Assembly (NCBI GenBank): GCA_030247725.1
Contig: JAOTRT010000002.1
Span: 62,001 to 126,000 of the forward strand
Reading direction: 5' to 3'
Length of the DNA: 64,000 nucleotides
From: Candidatus Nitricoxidireducens bremensis
Lineage (GTDB): Bacteria; Pseudomonadota; Gammaproteobacteria; Burkholderiales; Rhodocyclaceae
Below are positions 54,352 to 63,500 of this stretch, piece after piece (the first letter of the stretch is position 1; each line of letters starts with the position of its first letter). The position numbers and the translations under genes are program-made. The notes beneath the pieces are model-generated. The model saw only the letters and a program-made list of their open reading frames with translations, did no database searches and was not told where the DNA came from.

Positions 54352-54701
54352 GATTTTTTCCAGCCCAGCACGAGGTCATAGAGCACCCATTCGAGGCTCT
54401 TGTCGGTAATCCAGAGGAAAAGCGCCATGACGACGACGAAACCGAACACGGCAGCCGTCGTCTGCAGCGTTTCCTTGCGCGTCGGCCAGACCACCTTCTT
54501 CGCCTCGGTGACCGACTCCTTGCCGAAGGCAAAGAAGCGCTGACCCGGCTCCGTGACCCACGCCACGGCCGCACCCGCACCAAGACCGGCGAGCACCGAC
54601 AGCACGCGCAGGATCATCGGCTGCTCGCCCAGCAGATAGAAGCCGGCGAGACCGGCAATCACGAGCAGCAGCGCTGCGGCGAATTTGAGCTTGTCAGCCA
54701 T
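54348..54701 (-). CDS. secE: Preprotein translocase subunit SecE
   Basis: SecE stabilises SecY in the translocon. The 117 aa protein is the long proteobacterial form with three membrane segments (about 8-26, 31-51 and 84-104). The essential cytoplasmic motif [20 protein letters not shown] precedes the third. The ATG at 54701 is chosen; the open frame upstream runs into tRNA-Trp. It lies 40 bases after that tRNA. Confidence 0.96.
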   Translation of the reverse strand: MADKLKFAAALLLVIAGLAGFYLLGEQPMILRVLSVLAGLGAGAAVAWVTEPGQRFFAFGKESVTEAKKVVWPTRKETLQTTAAVFGFVVVMALFLWITDKSLEWVLYDLVLGWKKS

Positions 54702-54741
54702 TCTGGTAATAGGTCCGAGATCGATCGCGTTAATCACTAGT

Positions 54742-54816
54742 GGCAGGGGCAGAGGGAATCGAACCCCCAACCTGCGGTTTTGGAGACCGCCGCTCTGCCA
54801 ATTGAGCTATACCCCT
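54742..54816 (-). tRNA. trnW: tRNA-Trp (CCA anticodon)
   Basis: This 75-base gene has a full cloverleaf: acceptor AGGGGTA with TGCCCCT, anticodon loop CTCCAAA (CCA) on a GCGGT/ACCGC stem, T-loop TTCGATT, and an encoded 3' CCA. It lies between tufB and secE and is probably processed from their common transcript. Confidence 0.97.
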
Positions 54817-54832
54817 GCGGCAGAGACTACAA

Positions 54833-54860
54833 AGGGTGGCGCCCACCTGGGCACCACCCT
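54833..54860 (-). other. Stem-loop between tufB and tRNA-Trp
   Basis: AGGGTGG and CCACCCT, continued by GCCC/GGGC across one T-G pair, form a stem of about 12 base pairs with a 4-base loop, followed by TTTG. It may attenuate after tufB or guide processing of tRNA-Trp. Confidence 0.55.
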
Positions 54861-54879
54861 CGGATGCATTGCTCTCCGC

Positions 54880-56070
54880 TTACTCGATGATCTTGGCGAC
54901 GACGCCGGCGCCGACGGTACGACCACCTTCGCGGATGGCGAAGCGCAGGCCGTCTTCCATGGCGATCGGGGCGATCAGCTTCACCGTCATCTGCACGTTG
55001 TCGCCAGGCATCACCATTTCCGTGCCCGCCGGCAGCTCGATCGAGCCCGTCACGTCCGTCGTGCGGAAATAGAACTGCGGACGATAGCCGTTGAAGAACG
55101 GGGTGTGACGACCGCCTTCATCCTTCGACAGCACATACACTTCGGAAGTGAAGTGGGTGTGCGGGGTGATGGAACCCGGCTTTGCCAGCACCTGACCACG
55201 CTCAACTTCTTCGCGCTTCGTGCCGCGCAGCAGCACGCCGACGTTGTCGCCCGCCTGACCCTGGTCCAGCAGCTTGCGGAACATTTCCACGCCGGTGCAG
55301 ATGGTCTTGACGGTCGGACGGATACCGACGATTTCGATTTCCTCGCCGACCTTGACGATGCCGCGCTCGACGCGACCGGTCACCACGGTGCCGCGGCCGG
55401 AGATCGAGAACACGTCTTCGATCGGCAGCAGGAAGGGCTTGTCGATGGCGCGCTCGGGCGTCGGGATGTAGCTGTCCAGCGCGTCGGCCAGCTTGAGGAT
55501 GGCGCCTTCGCCGAGGTCGCCCTTGTCGCCTTCCATCGCCTTCAGGGCGGAGCCCTTGATGATCGGGATGTCGTCGCCCGGGAAGTCGTACTTGGAGAGC
55601 AGCTCGCGCACTTCCATCTCGACCAGTTCGAGCAGTTCGGCGTCGTCCACCATGTCGCACTTGTTCATGAAGACGATGATGAACGGCACACCGACCTGAC
55701 GCGCCAGCAGGATGTGCTCGCGGGTCTGCGGCATCGGGCCGTCGGCGGCGGACACCACCAGGATCGCGCCGTCCATCTGGGCGGCGCCGGTGATCATGTT
55801 CTTCACGTAGTCGGCGTGACCCGGGCAATCCACGTGGGCGTAGTGACGGGTCGCCGTCTCGTACTCGACGTGGGCGGTGTTGATCGTGATACCCCGGGCC
55901 TTTTCTTCCGGCGCCGCGTCGATCTGGTCGTAGGCCTTGGCCTCGCCACCGAACTTGGTGGACAGCACGGTCGTGATCGCCGCCGTCAAGGTCGTCTTGC
56001 CGTGGTCAACGTGTCCAATCGTGCCCACATTCACGTGCGGTTTGGTCCGCTCAAACTTGCCTTTTGCCAT
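54880..56070 (-). CDS. tufB: Elongation factor Tu, second copy
   Basis: This is the second EF-Tu gene, 396 aa, with the same translation as the str-operon copy and no DNA difference that I can see. Identity stops one base before the shared sequence around the stop codon and within a few bases upstream of the start, so the repeat is confined to the gene. It lies after tRNA-Thr, as E. coli tufB does. The ATG at 56070 is used; 5 extra upstream codons are open but have no ribosome-binding support. Confidence 0.98.
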   Translation of the reverse strand: MAKGKFERTKPHVNVGTIGHVDHGKTTLTAAITTVLSTKFGGEAKAYDQIDAAPEEKARGITINTAHVEYETATRHYAHVDCPGHADYVKNMITGAAQMDGAILVVSAADGPMPQTREHILLARQVGVPFIIVFMNKCDMVDDAELLELVEMEVRELLSKYDFPGDDIPIIKGSALKAMEGDKGDLGEGAILKLADALDSYIPTPERAIDKPFLLPIEDVFSISGRGTVVTGRVERGIVKVGEEIEIVGIRPTVKTICTGVEMFRKLLDQGQAGDNVGVLLRGTKREEVERGQVLAKPGSITPHTHFTSEVYVLSKDEGGRHTPFFNGYRPQFYFRTTDVTGSIELPAGTEMVMPGDNVQMTVKLIAPIAMEDGLRFAIREGGRTVGAGVVAKIIE

Positions 56071-56107
56071 GGTCACATACCCCAAATCGTAAAGATCAAC
56101 AAAGCCG

Positions 56108-56182
56108 TGGTGCCCATGGGCAGGATTGAACTGCCGACCTCTCCCTTACCAAGGGAGTGCTCTGCCACTGAGCTACATGGGC
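56108..56182 (-). tRNA. trnT: tRNA-Thr (GGT anticodon)
   Basis: This 75-base gene has acceptor GCCCATG with CATGGGC, anticodon loop TTGGTAA (GGT) on a CTCCC/GGGAG stem, T-loop TTCAATC, discriminator A and an encoded CCA. It lies 16 bases after tRNA-Gly and 37 bases before tufB. Confidence 0.97.
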
Positions 56183-56198
56183 CAAATCTTTTTTTGCC

Positions 56199-56272
<74 letters not shown>

Positions 56273-56315
56273 CCTGCATGACGTACCGTACCGCCAGACA
56301 ACACATTCAAAAATA

Positions 56316-56403
<88 letters not shown>

Positions 56404-56416
56404 AGCGAAACGGCGC

Positions 56417-56445
56417 ATTATGTCGGTTCCTGTTTTTCTTGTCAA
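56417..56445 (-). promoter_or_regulatory. Sigma70 promoter of the tRNA-Tyr/tufB unit
   Basis: TTGACA (56440-56445) and CATAAT (56417-56422) are separated by 17 bases and followed by a GC-rich discriminator, GCGCCG. That type of discriminator is associated with stringent control of stable-RNA promoters. Confidence 0.88.
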
Positions 56446-56451
56446 TGCCGT

Positions 56452-56469
56452 ATTGCACCAAAATGCAAT
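56452..56469. promoter_or_regulatory. Dyad in the tRNA-Tyr / hppD divergent region
   Basis: ATTGCA, six bases, then TGCAAT make a perfect palindrome just upstream of the tRNA promoter and 87 bases before the hppD start codon. It may be an operator for a regulator of tyrosine catabolism; the protein is not known. Confidence 0.45.
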
Positions 56470-56555
56470 TCCACGCAGAAGACCCCGTCGTCCCCTCGAC
56501 TATGGCGGGGCGAGCGCTTAAAGTTCCCACCCCGCGCCGCATCAGGAGTATCGCC

Positions 56556-57644
56556 ATGTCCGCTACCGCCTGGGAAAACCCCATGGGTACCGACGGCTTC
56601 GAGTTCGTCGAATTCGCCGCCCCCGAGCCCCTGGCCCTCGATCATCTGTTCCGCACCCTCGGCTTCCTGCCGGTCGCGCGCCACCGCTCGAAGGACGTGA
56701 CCCTCTACCGCCAGGGCGGCATCAACTTCATCCTCAACGCCGAGGCGGAAAGTTTCGCCCAGTCCTTCGCCCGGGTTCACGGCCCCTCCGTCTGCGCCAT
56801 CGCCTTGCGCGTGGGCGACGCCCGCGAAGCCGCCAACCGGGCCAAGGCCCTCGGCGCCGAGGTGCTGCCCGGCAGCGCCCGCCCTGGCGAGATCAACATC
56901 CCGGCCATCCGCGGCATCGGCGGCAGCCTGATCTACCTGGTGGACCGCTACGAGACGGCGGAGTCCCGCGTCAGCCTCTACGACATCGACTTCGTGCCGA
57001 TCAAGGGCGTCGATGCCCATCCGCGCGGAGCCGGTCTCACCGCCATCGACCACCTCACCCACAACGTCCATCGCGGACGTATGGGCGTCTGGGCCGAGTT
57101 CTACGAGCGCCTGTTCAACTTCCGGGAACTGAAGTACTTCGACATCGAGGGCAAGCTCACCGGCCTGCGTTCCCGCGCCATGGTGAGCCCCTGCGGCAAG
57201 ATCCGCATCCCGGTGAACGAACCGGCCGACGCTGCCGGCCGCAAGGGCCAGATCGAGGAGTTCATCGACGCCTATCACGGCGAGGGTATCCAGCACATCG
57301 CGCTCGCCACCGACGACATCCACGCCACCGTCGAAGGCCTGCGCGCCGCCGGCATCCGCTTCCTCGACACCCCCGACACCTACTACGACGCCGTCGATGC
57401 CCGCCTGCCCTTCCACGGCGAAGACCTGGCGCGCCTGCGCAGGAATCGTATCCTCATCGACGGCGCGCCGATGCAGGGCGGCGGCCTGCTGCTGCAGATA
57501 TTCACCGATACAGTGATCGGCCCCATCTTCTTCGAGATCATCCAGCGCAAGGGCAACGAAGGCTTCGGCGAAGGCAACTTCAAGGCCCTGTTCGATTCCA
57601 TCGAGGCCGACCAGATCAAACGGGGCGTACTGAAGGAAGCCTGA
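56556..57644 (+). CDS. hppD: 4-hydroxyphenylpyruvate dioxygenase
   Basis: This Fe(II) enzyme converts 4-hydroxyphenylpyruvate to homogentisate in tyrosine breakdown. At 362 aa it has the usual length, with two vicinal-oxygen-chelate halves. The metal ligands are visible as H166 in TAIDHLTHNV, H247 in GIQHIAL and E327 in PIFFEIIQRKGN. The ATG at 56556 has AGGAG 7 bases upstream; the longer open frame reading through the tRNA region is rejected. It is transcribed divergently from tRNA-Tyr. No homogentisate dioxygenase gene is in the window. Confidence 0.96.
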   Translation: MSATAWENPMGTDGFEFVEFAAPEPLALDHLFRTLGFLPVARHRSKDVTLYRQGGINFILNAEAESFAQSFARVHGPSVCAIALRVGDAREAANRAKALGAEVLPGSARPGEINIPAIRGIGGSLIYLVDRYETAESRVSLYDIDFVPIKGVDAHPRGAGLTAIDHLTHNVHRGRMGVWAEFYERLFNFRELKYFDIEGKLTGLRSRAMVSPCGKIRIPVNEPADAAGRKGQIEEFIDAYHGEGIQHIALATDDIHATVEGLRAAGIRFLDTPDTYYDAVDARLPFHGEDLARLRRNRILIDGAPMQGGGLLLQIFTDTVIGPIFFEIIQRKGNEGFGEGNFKALFDSIEADQIKRGVLKEA

Positions 57645-57662
57645 CGCCTCCCCGCCCGCGCA

Positions 57663-58187
57663 TCAGCGTGCGCAGGCGCAGCCGTCCTGGGTGCAGCTAC
57701 CGACCTGTTCCTCGCGCAGGGACATGGTCGAACGCACCACTTCGCGGCTGCCGTCGAAAAGCACCTCGAAGCGCGCCAACCGGTTCCAGTCGTCGCAATA
57801 GCGCCACTCCCAGACGAGTTCGTCCCGTGCGGGGAAGTAGACCGTCCAGCCCGGCGCCGGCGGTCCCAGTGTTTTCAGCACCTCCGCCTTGCCCATGCCG
57901 GCCGCGATGCGCGAAAAATGTCCGGCCTCCAGCACGTTCTCGATGCTTTTCAGCCGTCCGTCGGGGCCGGCCAGCGCCATGTAGGTATGCACGCCCATGG
58001 GGCCGCGCGGATAGGCGAGGCGGCGCGAGCCGTCCGCCTCCGTCCATTCCATGGCCGGGCGGCCCATGACGCGCAACACGTCATCGATGCGCGCCGCGCC
58101 GGGCACCAAGCCGCTGCCACCATAGCCGGCGCAGGCGGCCAGGAAGCCGCACATCGCCATCGCCTGCCACAATCCCCTGGCAACCAT
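57663..58187 (-). CDS. Putative outer-membrane lipoprotein, SmpA/BamE-like fold
   Basis: The 174 aa product has a lipoprotein signal with lipobox LAAC (cysteine at about residue 19). The mature part begins with ARIDDVLRVMGRPAMEWTEADG, which resembles the helix-strand repeat of SmpA/OmlA (BamE-like) domains, repeated near MGKAEVLKTLGPPAPGW. The C-terminus is Cys-rich (SCTQDGCACAR). The ATG at 58187 has a strong AGGAGG. It is convergent with hppD and divergent from the flavoprotein gene. Its function is unknown; an envelope role is inferred. Confidence 0.75.
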   Translation of the reverse strand: MVARGLWQAMAMCGFLAACAGYGGSGLVPGAARIDDVLRVMGRPAMEWTEADGSRRLAYPRGPMGVHTYMALAGPDGRLKSIENVLEAGHFSRIAAGMGKAEVLKTLGPPAPGWTVYFPARDELVWEWRYCDDWNRLARFEVLFDGSREVVRSTMSLREEQVGSCTQDGCACAR

Positions 58188-58302
58188 TCCCACCTCCTGC
58201 AAGATCGAATACCGGAACAACGATACGCCCGTCGCCGGCCCATGCAAACAGCCCCGGTGCCCCGCGTAGAATCGCCCCATTCCGTGACCCGCCCAGACGC
58301 CC

Positions 58303-59694
58303 ATGACTTCAGCCGGCCGCCACCTTCCCCCCGAACTGCACGATGCCCTCGCCGCCCGCTTCGGATCGCGCTTCTCGACGGCCGCCGCCGTGCGCGAACA
58401 CCACGGCAAGGACGAATCCTCCTTCGCCCCGGTGCCGCCGGATGCGGTGGTTTTCGCCGAGAGCACGGAAGAGGTGGCCGAGGTCGTGCGTCTCTGTGCG
58501 GCCCGCAAGGTGCCGGTAATCGCCTACGGCACCGGCACCTCCCTCGAAGGCCATCTGCACGCTCTCTGGGGCGGCGTCTGCATCGACCTCTCGGGCATGA
58601 ACCGGGTCGTCGCCGTACGGCCGGAAGATCTCGACGCCACCGTGCAGGCCGGCGTCACGCGCAAGGCCCTCAACGCCCAGCTCCACGGCACCGGCCTGTT
58701 CTTCCCCATCGATCCGGGCGCCGACGCCAGCCTGGGCGGCATGGCCGCCACCCGCGCCTCGGGCACCAACGCCGTGCGCTACGGCACCATGCGCGAGAAC
58801 GTGTTGGCCCTCACCGCCGTCATGGCCGACGGCAGCATCCTCAAGGCCGGCAGCCGGGCCAGGAAATCCTCCGCCGGCTACGACCTGGCGCGCCTGCTGA
58901 TCGGCTCGGAAGGCACCCTGGGCATCATCACCGAACTGACGGTGCGCCTCTACCCCATCCCCGAGGCCATCTCCTCGGCAGTCTGCGCCTTCCCGGCCAT
59001 CGACGACGCCGTCGCCACGGTCATCGAAACCATCCAGCTCGGCGTGCCGGTGGCCCGCATCGAGCTGCTCGACGCCCTGGCCGTCGCCGCCATCAACCGC
59101 CACAGCAAGACGACGCTACGGGAGGCGCCGACACTGTTCTTCGAATTCCACGGCTCGCCGGCCGGTGTGGAAGAGCAGGCCCGCAGCGTGCAGGCCATCG
59201 CGGCCGAACACGGCGGCATGGACTTCGAATGGGCCACGCGCCCCGAGGACCGCAGCCGCCTCTGGCAGGCGCGCCACGACGCCTACTACGCCTGCCTGGG
59301 CCTGCGGCCCGGCGCCCGCTCCCTCACCACCGATGTCTGCGTACCCATCTCGCGGCTGGCCGACTGCATCCGCGAGACGGTCGCCGACCTGGGAGCGAGC
59401 GGCCTCACCGCCCCCCTGGTGGGCCACGTGGGCGACGGCAACTTCCACCTGCTGCTGCTCGCCGATCCCGCCGACGCCGGCGAGAACGAGCGCGCCAAGG
59501 CCTTCTCCAACCGCCTCGTGGAACGGGCCCTGGCCATGGAAGGCACCTGTACCGGCGAACACGGCGTCGGCGTCGGCAAGCGCAAGTATCTGGCGCTGGA
59601 GCATGGCGCAGCGGGCATCGCCGCCATGCGCGCCATCAAGCAGGCTCTGGACCCGGACAACATCCTGAACCCAGGAAAGATCCTGCCGGAATAA
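58303..59694 (+). CDS. FAD-linked D-2-hydroxyacid dehydrogenase (D-lactate dehydrogenase-like)
   Basis: This enzyme oxidises a D-2-hydroxy acid such as D-lactate or glycolate and passes electrons to quinone or cytochrome. The 463 aa protein has a PCMH-type FAD-binding domain (VIAYGTGTSLEGHLHAL near 65-80, GGMAATRASGTNAVRYGTM near 145-163) and the FAD-oxidase C-terminal domain with GHVGDGNFHLLLL, GEHGVGVGKRKYL and ILNPGKILPE. This matches mitochondrial DLD and GlcD relatives. The substrate is not decided by sequence. Confidence 0.9.
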   Translation: MTSAGRHLPPELHDALAARFGSRFSTAAAVREHHGKDESSFAPVPPDAVVFAESTEEVAEVVRLCAARKVPVIAYGTGTSLEGHLHALWGGVCIDLSGMNRVVAVRPEDLDATVQAGVTRKALNAQLHGTGLFFPIDPGADASLGGMAATRASGTNAVRYGTMRENVLALTAVMADGSILKAGSRARKSSAGYDLARLLIGSEGTLGIITELTVRLYPIPEAISSAVCAFPAIDDAVATVIETIQLGVPVARIELLDALAVAAINRHSKTTLREAPTLFFEFHGSPAGVEEQARSVQAIAAEHGGMDFEWATRPEDRSRLWQARHDAYYACLGLRPGARSLTTDVCVPISRLADCIRETVADLGASGLTAPLVGHVGDGNFHLLLLADPADAGENERAKAFSNRLVERALAMEGTCTGEHGVGVGKRKYLALEHGAAGIAAMRAIKQALDPDNILNPGKILPE

Positions 59695-59709
59695 ACACCA
59701 GTTTGGGTG

Positions 59710-59738
59710 TGACTTTCAGGGCAGGCCGGCGCTACAAT
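59710..59738 (+). promoter_or_regulatory. Possible promoter of the PilZ-STAS gene
   Basis: TGACTT and TACAAT are separated by 17 bases and lie 54 bases before the ATG at 59792. The -35 is weak. Confidence 0.4.
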
Positions 59739-59791
59739 GCCGCCGCAGTTCCATGCCTTGTCCCGCAACCCAGTACAACCTGCATAGAACG

Positions 59792-60406
59792 ATGAATCAT
59801 AACGACACCGCGGCCGGCAACCGCCGCAAGACCCAGCGTCAATACCTCGCCCGCCACGTACCCGTCGAGGTGGTATTCGGCCAGCGCCGCATCGCCGTCG
59901 AGCACGGCTGGATTTGCGACATCTCCCCCGGCGGCATCGGCCTGCGCTCGCCCCAGCCCATCCGCATCCCCCCCGGCACTGCCATCACCCTGGCCGCCTC
60001 CGTCGGCGACAAGGTGGTCACCATCGCCGGCAAGGTGGCCTCCAGCCGTCACGCCCACGAATTCGGCATCGAGGTGGAATCCCGGGATGCCCAGGAGTGC
60101 CTGAAGACTGTCGCCGGCGAGGTCGAGAGCGTCGCCGTCGCCGCCCCCGAAGGCAGCCGCAGCCAGCTCTCCGGCAAGTTCTCCATGTCGGCGCGCCACC
60201 CCATCCAATGGGCCATCCGCGGCGGCGCCAAGCGTATCGACCTGGCCCGCGCCACGGAGATCGACTCCGCCGGCCTCGGCCTGCTGCTGATGCTCAACGA
60301 GCGCCACCGGCTAACCATCGAAAACTGCCCGGAACGTATCTGCCGCATGGTGCGGCTGGCACGCATCGGCCAGGTCTGCGCAGCGGACTGTCCGCACCGC
60401 TCATAG
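59792..60406 (+). CDS. PilZ-STAS two-domain protein
   Basis: The 204 aa protein appears to join a c-di-GMP-binding PilZ domain (about 8-105) to a STAS domain (about 125-200). PilZ ligand motifs are present as R12-x3-R16 and D43-x-S45-x-x-G48. The STAS part has the hallmark EIDSAGLGLLLML with S159 in the position phosphorylated in anti-sigma-factor antagonists. It may therefore link c-di-GMP to a partner-switching system, which is inference. ATG 59792 fits the PilZ start; ATG 59753 would add 13 residues. It stands alone between the flavoprotein and oxidoreductase genes. Confidence 0.75.
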   Translation: MNHNDTAAGNRRKTQRQYLARHVPVEVVFGQRRIAVEHGWICDISPGGIGLRSPQPIRIPPGTAITLAASVGDKVVTIAGKVASSRHAHEFGIEVESRDAQECLKTVAGEVESVAVAAPEGSRSQLSGKFSMSARHPIQWAIRGGAKRIDLARATEIDSAGLGLLLMLNERHRLTIENCPERICRMVRLARIGQVCAADCPHRS

Positions 60407-60578
60407 GCCTTATTGCGGGCAGCCCGGCCGCCCACCCTGCCCGCCCGCCGCCTGACGCGGCGCAGCAACGCGCCCTCTTCGCCTCGCATACAATGGCCGG
60501 ACCGCCTACCCGCGGTTCCGACAAACGGCGCGCGCCCACAAGGTCCGCGACCCCGAAGAGAACGAAGGAGACAGCTTC

Positions 60579-63500
60579 ATGAACGCCCCCCTGCGTCAGC
60601 TCACCCTCGACGAGAAATACACGCTGGAATCCGGCCGCGTGTTCCTCAACGGCGTCCAGGCCCTGGCCCGGCTGCCGATGCTGCAAAGACAGCGCGACCT
60701 GGCCGCCGGCCTCAACACCGCCGGCTACATCTCCGGCTACCGCGGCTCGCCCCTGGGCGGCCTCGACCAGACCCTATGGAAGGCCAAGGCGCACCTCAAG
60801 GCCAACCACATCGTCTTCCAGCCCGGCGTGAACGAAGACCTGGCCGCCACCGCCCTCTGGGGCAGCCAGCAGGTGAACCTGTTCCCCGGCGCCAAATACG
60901 ACGGCGTCTTCGGCATGTGGTACGGCAAGGGTCCGGGCGTGGACCGCTGCGGCGACGTCTTCAAGCACGCCAACTCCGCCGGCACCGCCAAGTTCGGCGG
61001 CGTGCTGGCTATCGCCGGCGACGACCACGCGGCGCGCTCCTCCACCGTCGCCCACCAGAGCGAGCACGCCTTCAAGGCGGCCATGATGCCAGTGCTGGCC
61101 CCCGCCGGCGTGCAGGACTATCTGGATCTTGGCCTGCATGGCTGGGCCCTCTCGCGCTACTCGGGCTGCTGGGTCGCTTTCAAGGCCGTGGCCGACACCG
61201 TCGAATCCTCCGCCTCGGTGGACGTGGCGCCCGACCGGGTGCGCATCGTCCTCCCCGAGGATTACGTGCTGCCGACCGACGGCCTCAACATCCGCTGGCC
61301 CGACGACCGCCTGGTGCAGGAAGCCCGCCTGCTCAACCACAAGCTCTACGCGGCGCTGGCCTACTGCCGCGCCAACCGGCTCAACCAGGTGGTCATCGAT
61401 TCGCCCAATCCGCGGCTGGGCATCGTCGCCGGCGGCAAGAGCTATCTCGACGTGCGCCAAGCCTTCGACGACCTGGGCATCGACGACCGCCTCGCCGCCG
61501 AGATCGGCATCCGCCTCTACAAGGTCGGCATGCCCTGGCCCCTGGAATCCGACGGCGTGCGCCGCTTCGCCGAAGGGCTGGACGAGATCCTCGTCGTCGA
61601 GGAGAAGCGCCAGCTCATCGAATACCAGCTCAAGGAAGAGCTCTACAACTGGCGCGAGGACGTGCGTCCCCGCGTCATCGGCAAGTTCGACGAGAAGGGC
61701 GAATGGGCCCTGCCCAACGGCAACTGGCAACTGCCCGCCGCCGGCGAACTGACGCCGGCCCTGATCGCCAAGGTCATCGCCGCGCGCATCGACCGCTATT
61801 TCACCTCGCCGCGCATCCGTGAGCGCCTCGCCGTCATCGAAGGCAAGGAGCGGGCCGGCGCCATTCCCATCCTTCCGGTTTCGCGCATCCCCTGGTTCTG
61901 CCCCGGCTGCCCCCACAACACCTCGACACGGGTGCCCGAAGGCTCCCGCGCCCTGGCCGGCATCGGCTGCCATTTCATGGTCACGTGGATGGACCGCAAC
62001 ACCGCGACCTTCTCCCACATGGGCGGCGAAGGCGCGGCCTGGCTGGGCCAGGCGCCCTTCACCGAGGAGAAGCACGTCTTCGTGAACCTGGGCGACGGCA
62101 CCTACTTCCACTCCGGGTCGCTGGCCATCCGCGCCGCCCTGGCTGCCGGCGTAAACGTCACCTACAAGCTGCTCTACAACGACGCCGTCGCCATGACCGG
62201 CGGCCAGCCGGTGGACGGTTCCATCTCGGTACCGCAGATCGCCCACCAGCTGCTGGCCGAGGGCGTGCACCAGATGGTCGTCGTCACCGACGGCAGCCCG
62301 CGCAGCTACCGCCTGCCCGACCTGCCCCACGGCGTACCGATCCGCTCCCGCGACGAGATGGACGCCATCCAGCGGGAGTTCCGCGAATGCCCCGGCGTCT
62401 CGGTGATCCTCTACGACCAGACCTGCGCCGCCGAGAAGCGCCGCCGCCGCAAGCGCGGCAAGCTGCCCGACCCACCGCGCCGCGCCTTCATCAACGAGCA
62501 CGTCTGCGAAGGCTGCGGCGACTGCGGCACCGCCTCCAACTGCCTGGCCGTGGTGCCCGTTGAGACGGACTTCGGCCGCAAGCGCGCCATCGACCAGTCC
62601 GCCTGCAACAAGGACTTTTCCTGCATCGACGGCTTCTGCCCCTCCTTCGTCACCGTCGAGGGCGGTCGTCTGCGCAAGGGTGTGGGCCTGGCCCTCGACG
62701 ACACGGGCTTCGACCTGCCGCCGCCCCCCGTCCTCCCCGCCACCGTCCAGCCCTACGGCATCCTCATCACCGGCGTCGGCGGCACCGGAGTCGTTACCCT
62801 CGGCGCCCTCATCGGCATGGCCGCCCATCTCGACGGCAAGGGCGTGACGGTGCTGGACATGACCGGCCTCGCCCAGAAGGGCGGTGCCGTGTTCTCCCAC
62901 GTGCGCATCTGCAACGACAAGGACGCCATCCACGCCGTTCGCGTCGCCACCGGCGAAGCCGATGCCGTCATCGGCGGCGACGCGGTGGTGACGGCCTCCG
63001 CCGACGCCCTGGCGAAGATGCAGGCGGGCCGCACCCGCGTTTCCGTCAATTGCGCCGATACGCCCACCGCCGAGTTCACGAAGAACCCGGACTGGCAGTT
63101 CCCCCTGGAACGCATGAAGAACGTGCTGACGGAAGCCGTCGGCGCCGACGCCCTCCACTGCCTGGACGCCTCCACCCTGGCTGTGCGCCTGATGGGCGAC
63201 GCCCTCTACGCCAACCTGTTCCTGCTGGGCCACGCCTGGCAACTGGGCCTGGTGCCCGTTTCCTTCGAAGCCATCGACCGGGCCATCGAGCTCAACGGCG
63301 CCGCCGTGGCCCAGAACCGCCGCGCCTTCCTCTGGGGCCGCCGTGCCGCCTACGACCCGGCCACCGTCGAACGGCTCGCATTACCCGAACCGCCGCCCCC
63401 GCCTCCCAGTCTGGACGAGACCATCGCCAGCCGTACCGCCTTCCTCACCGCCTATCAGGATGCCGCCTACGCCAAGCGCTATCAGGCCCTGGTGGAAAAG

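Noticed and set aside
60774..63242. 822-codon minus-strand open frame opposite the indolepyruvate oxidoreductase
   Set aside because: Gly/Ala/Val/His-rich shadow of a gene with clear TPP and cluster motifs.
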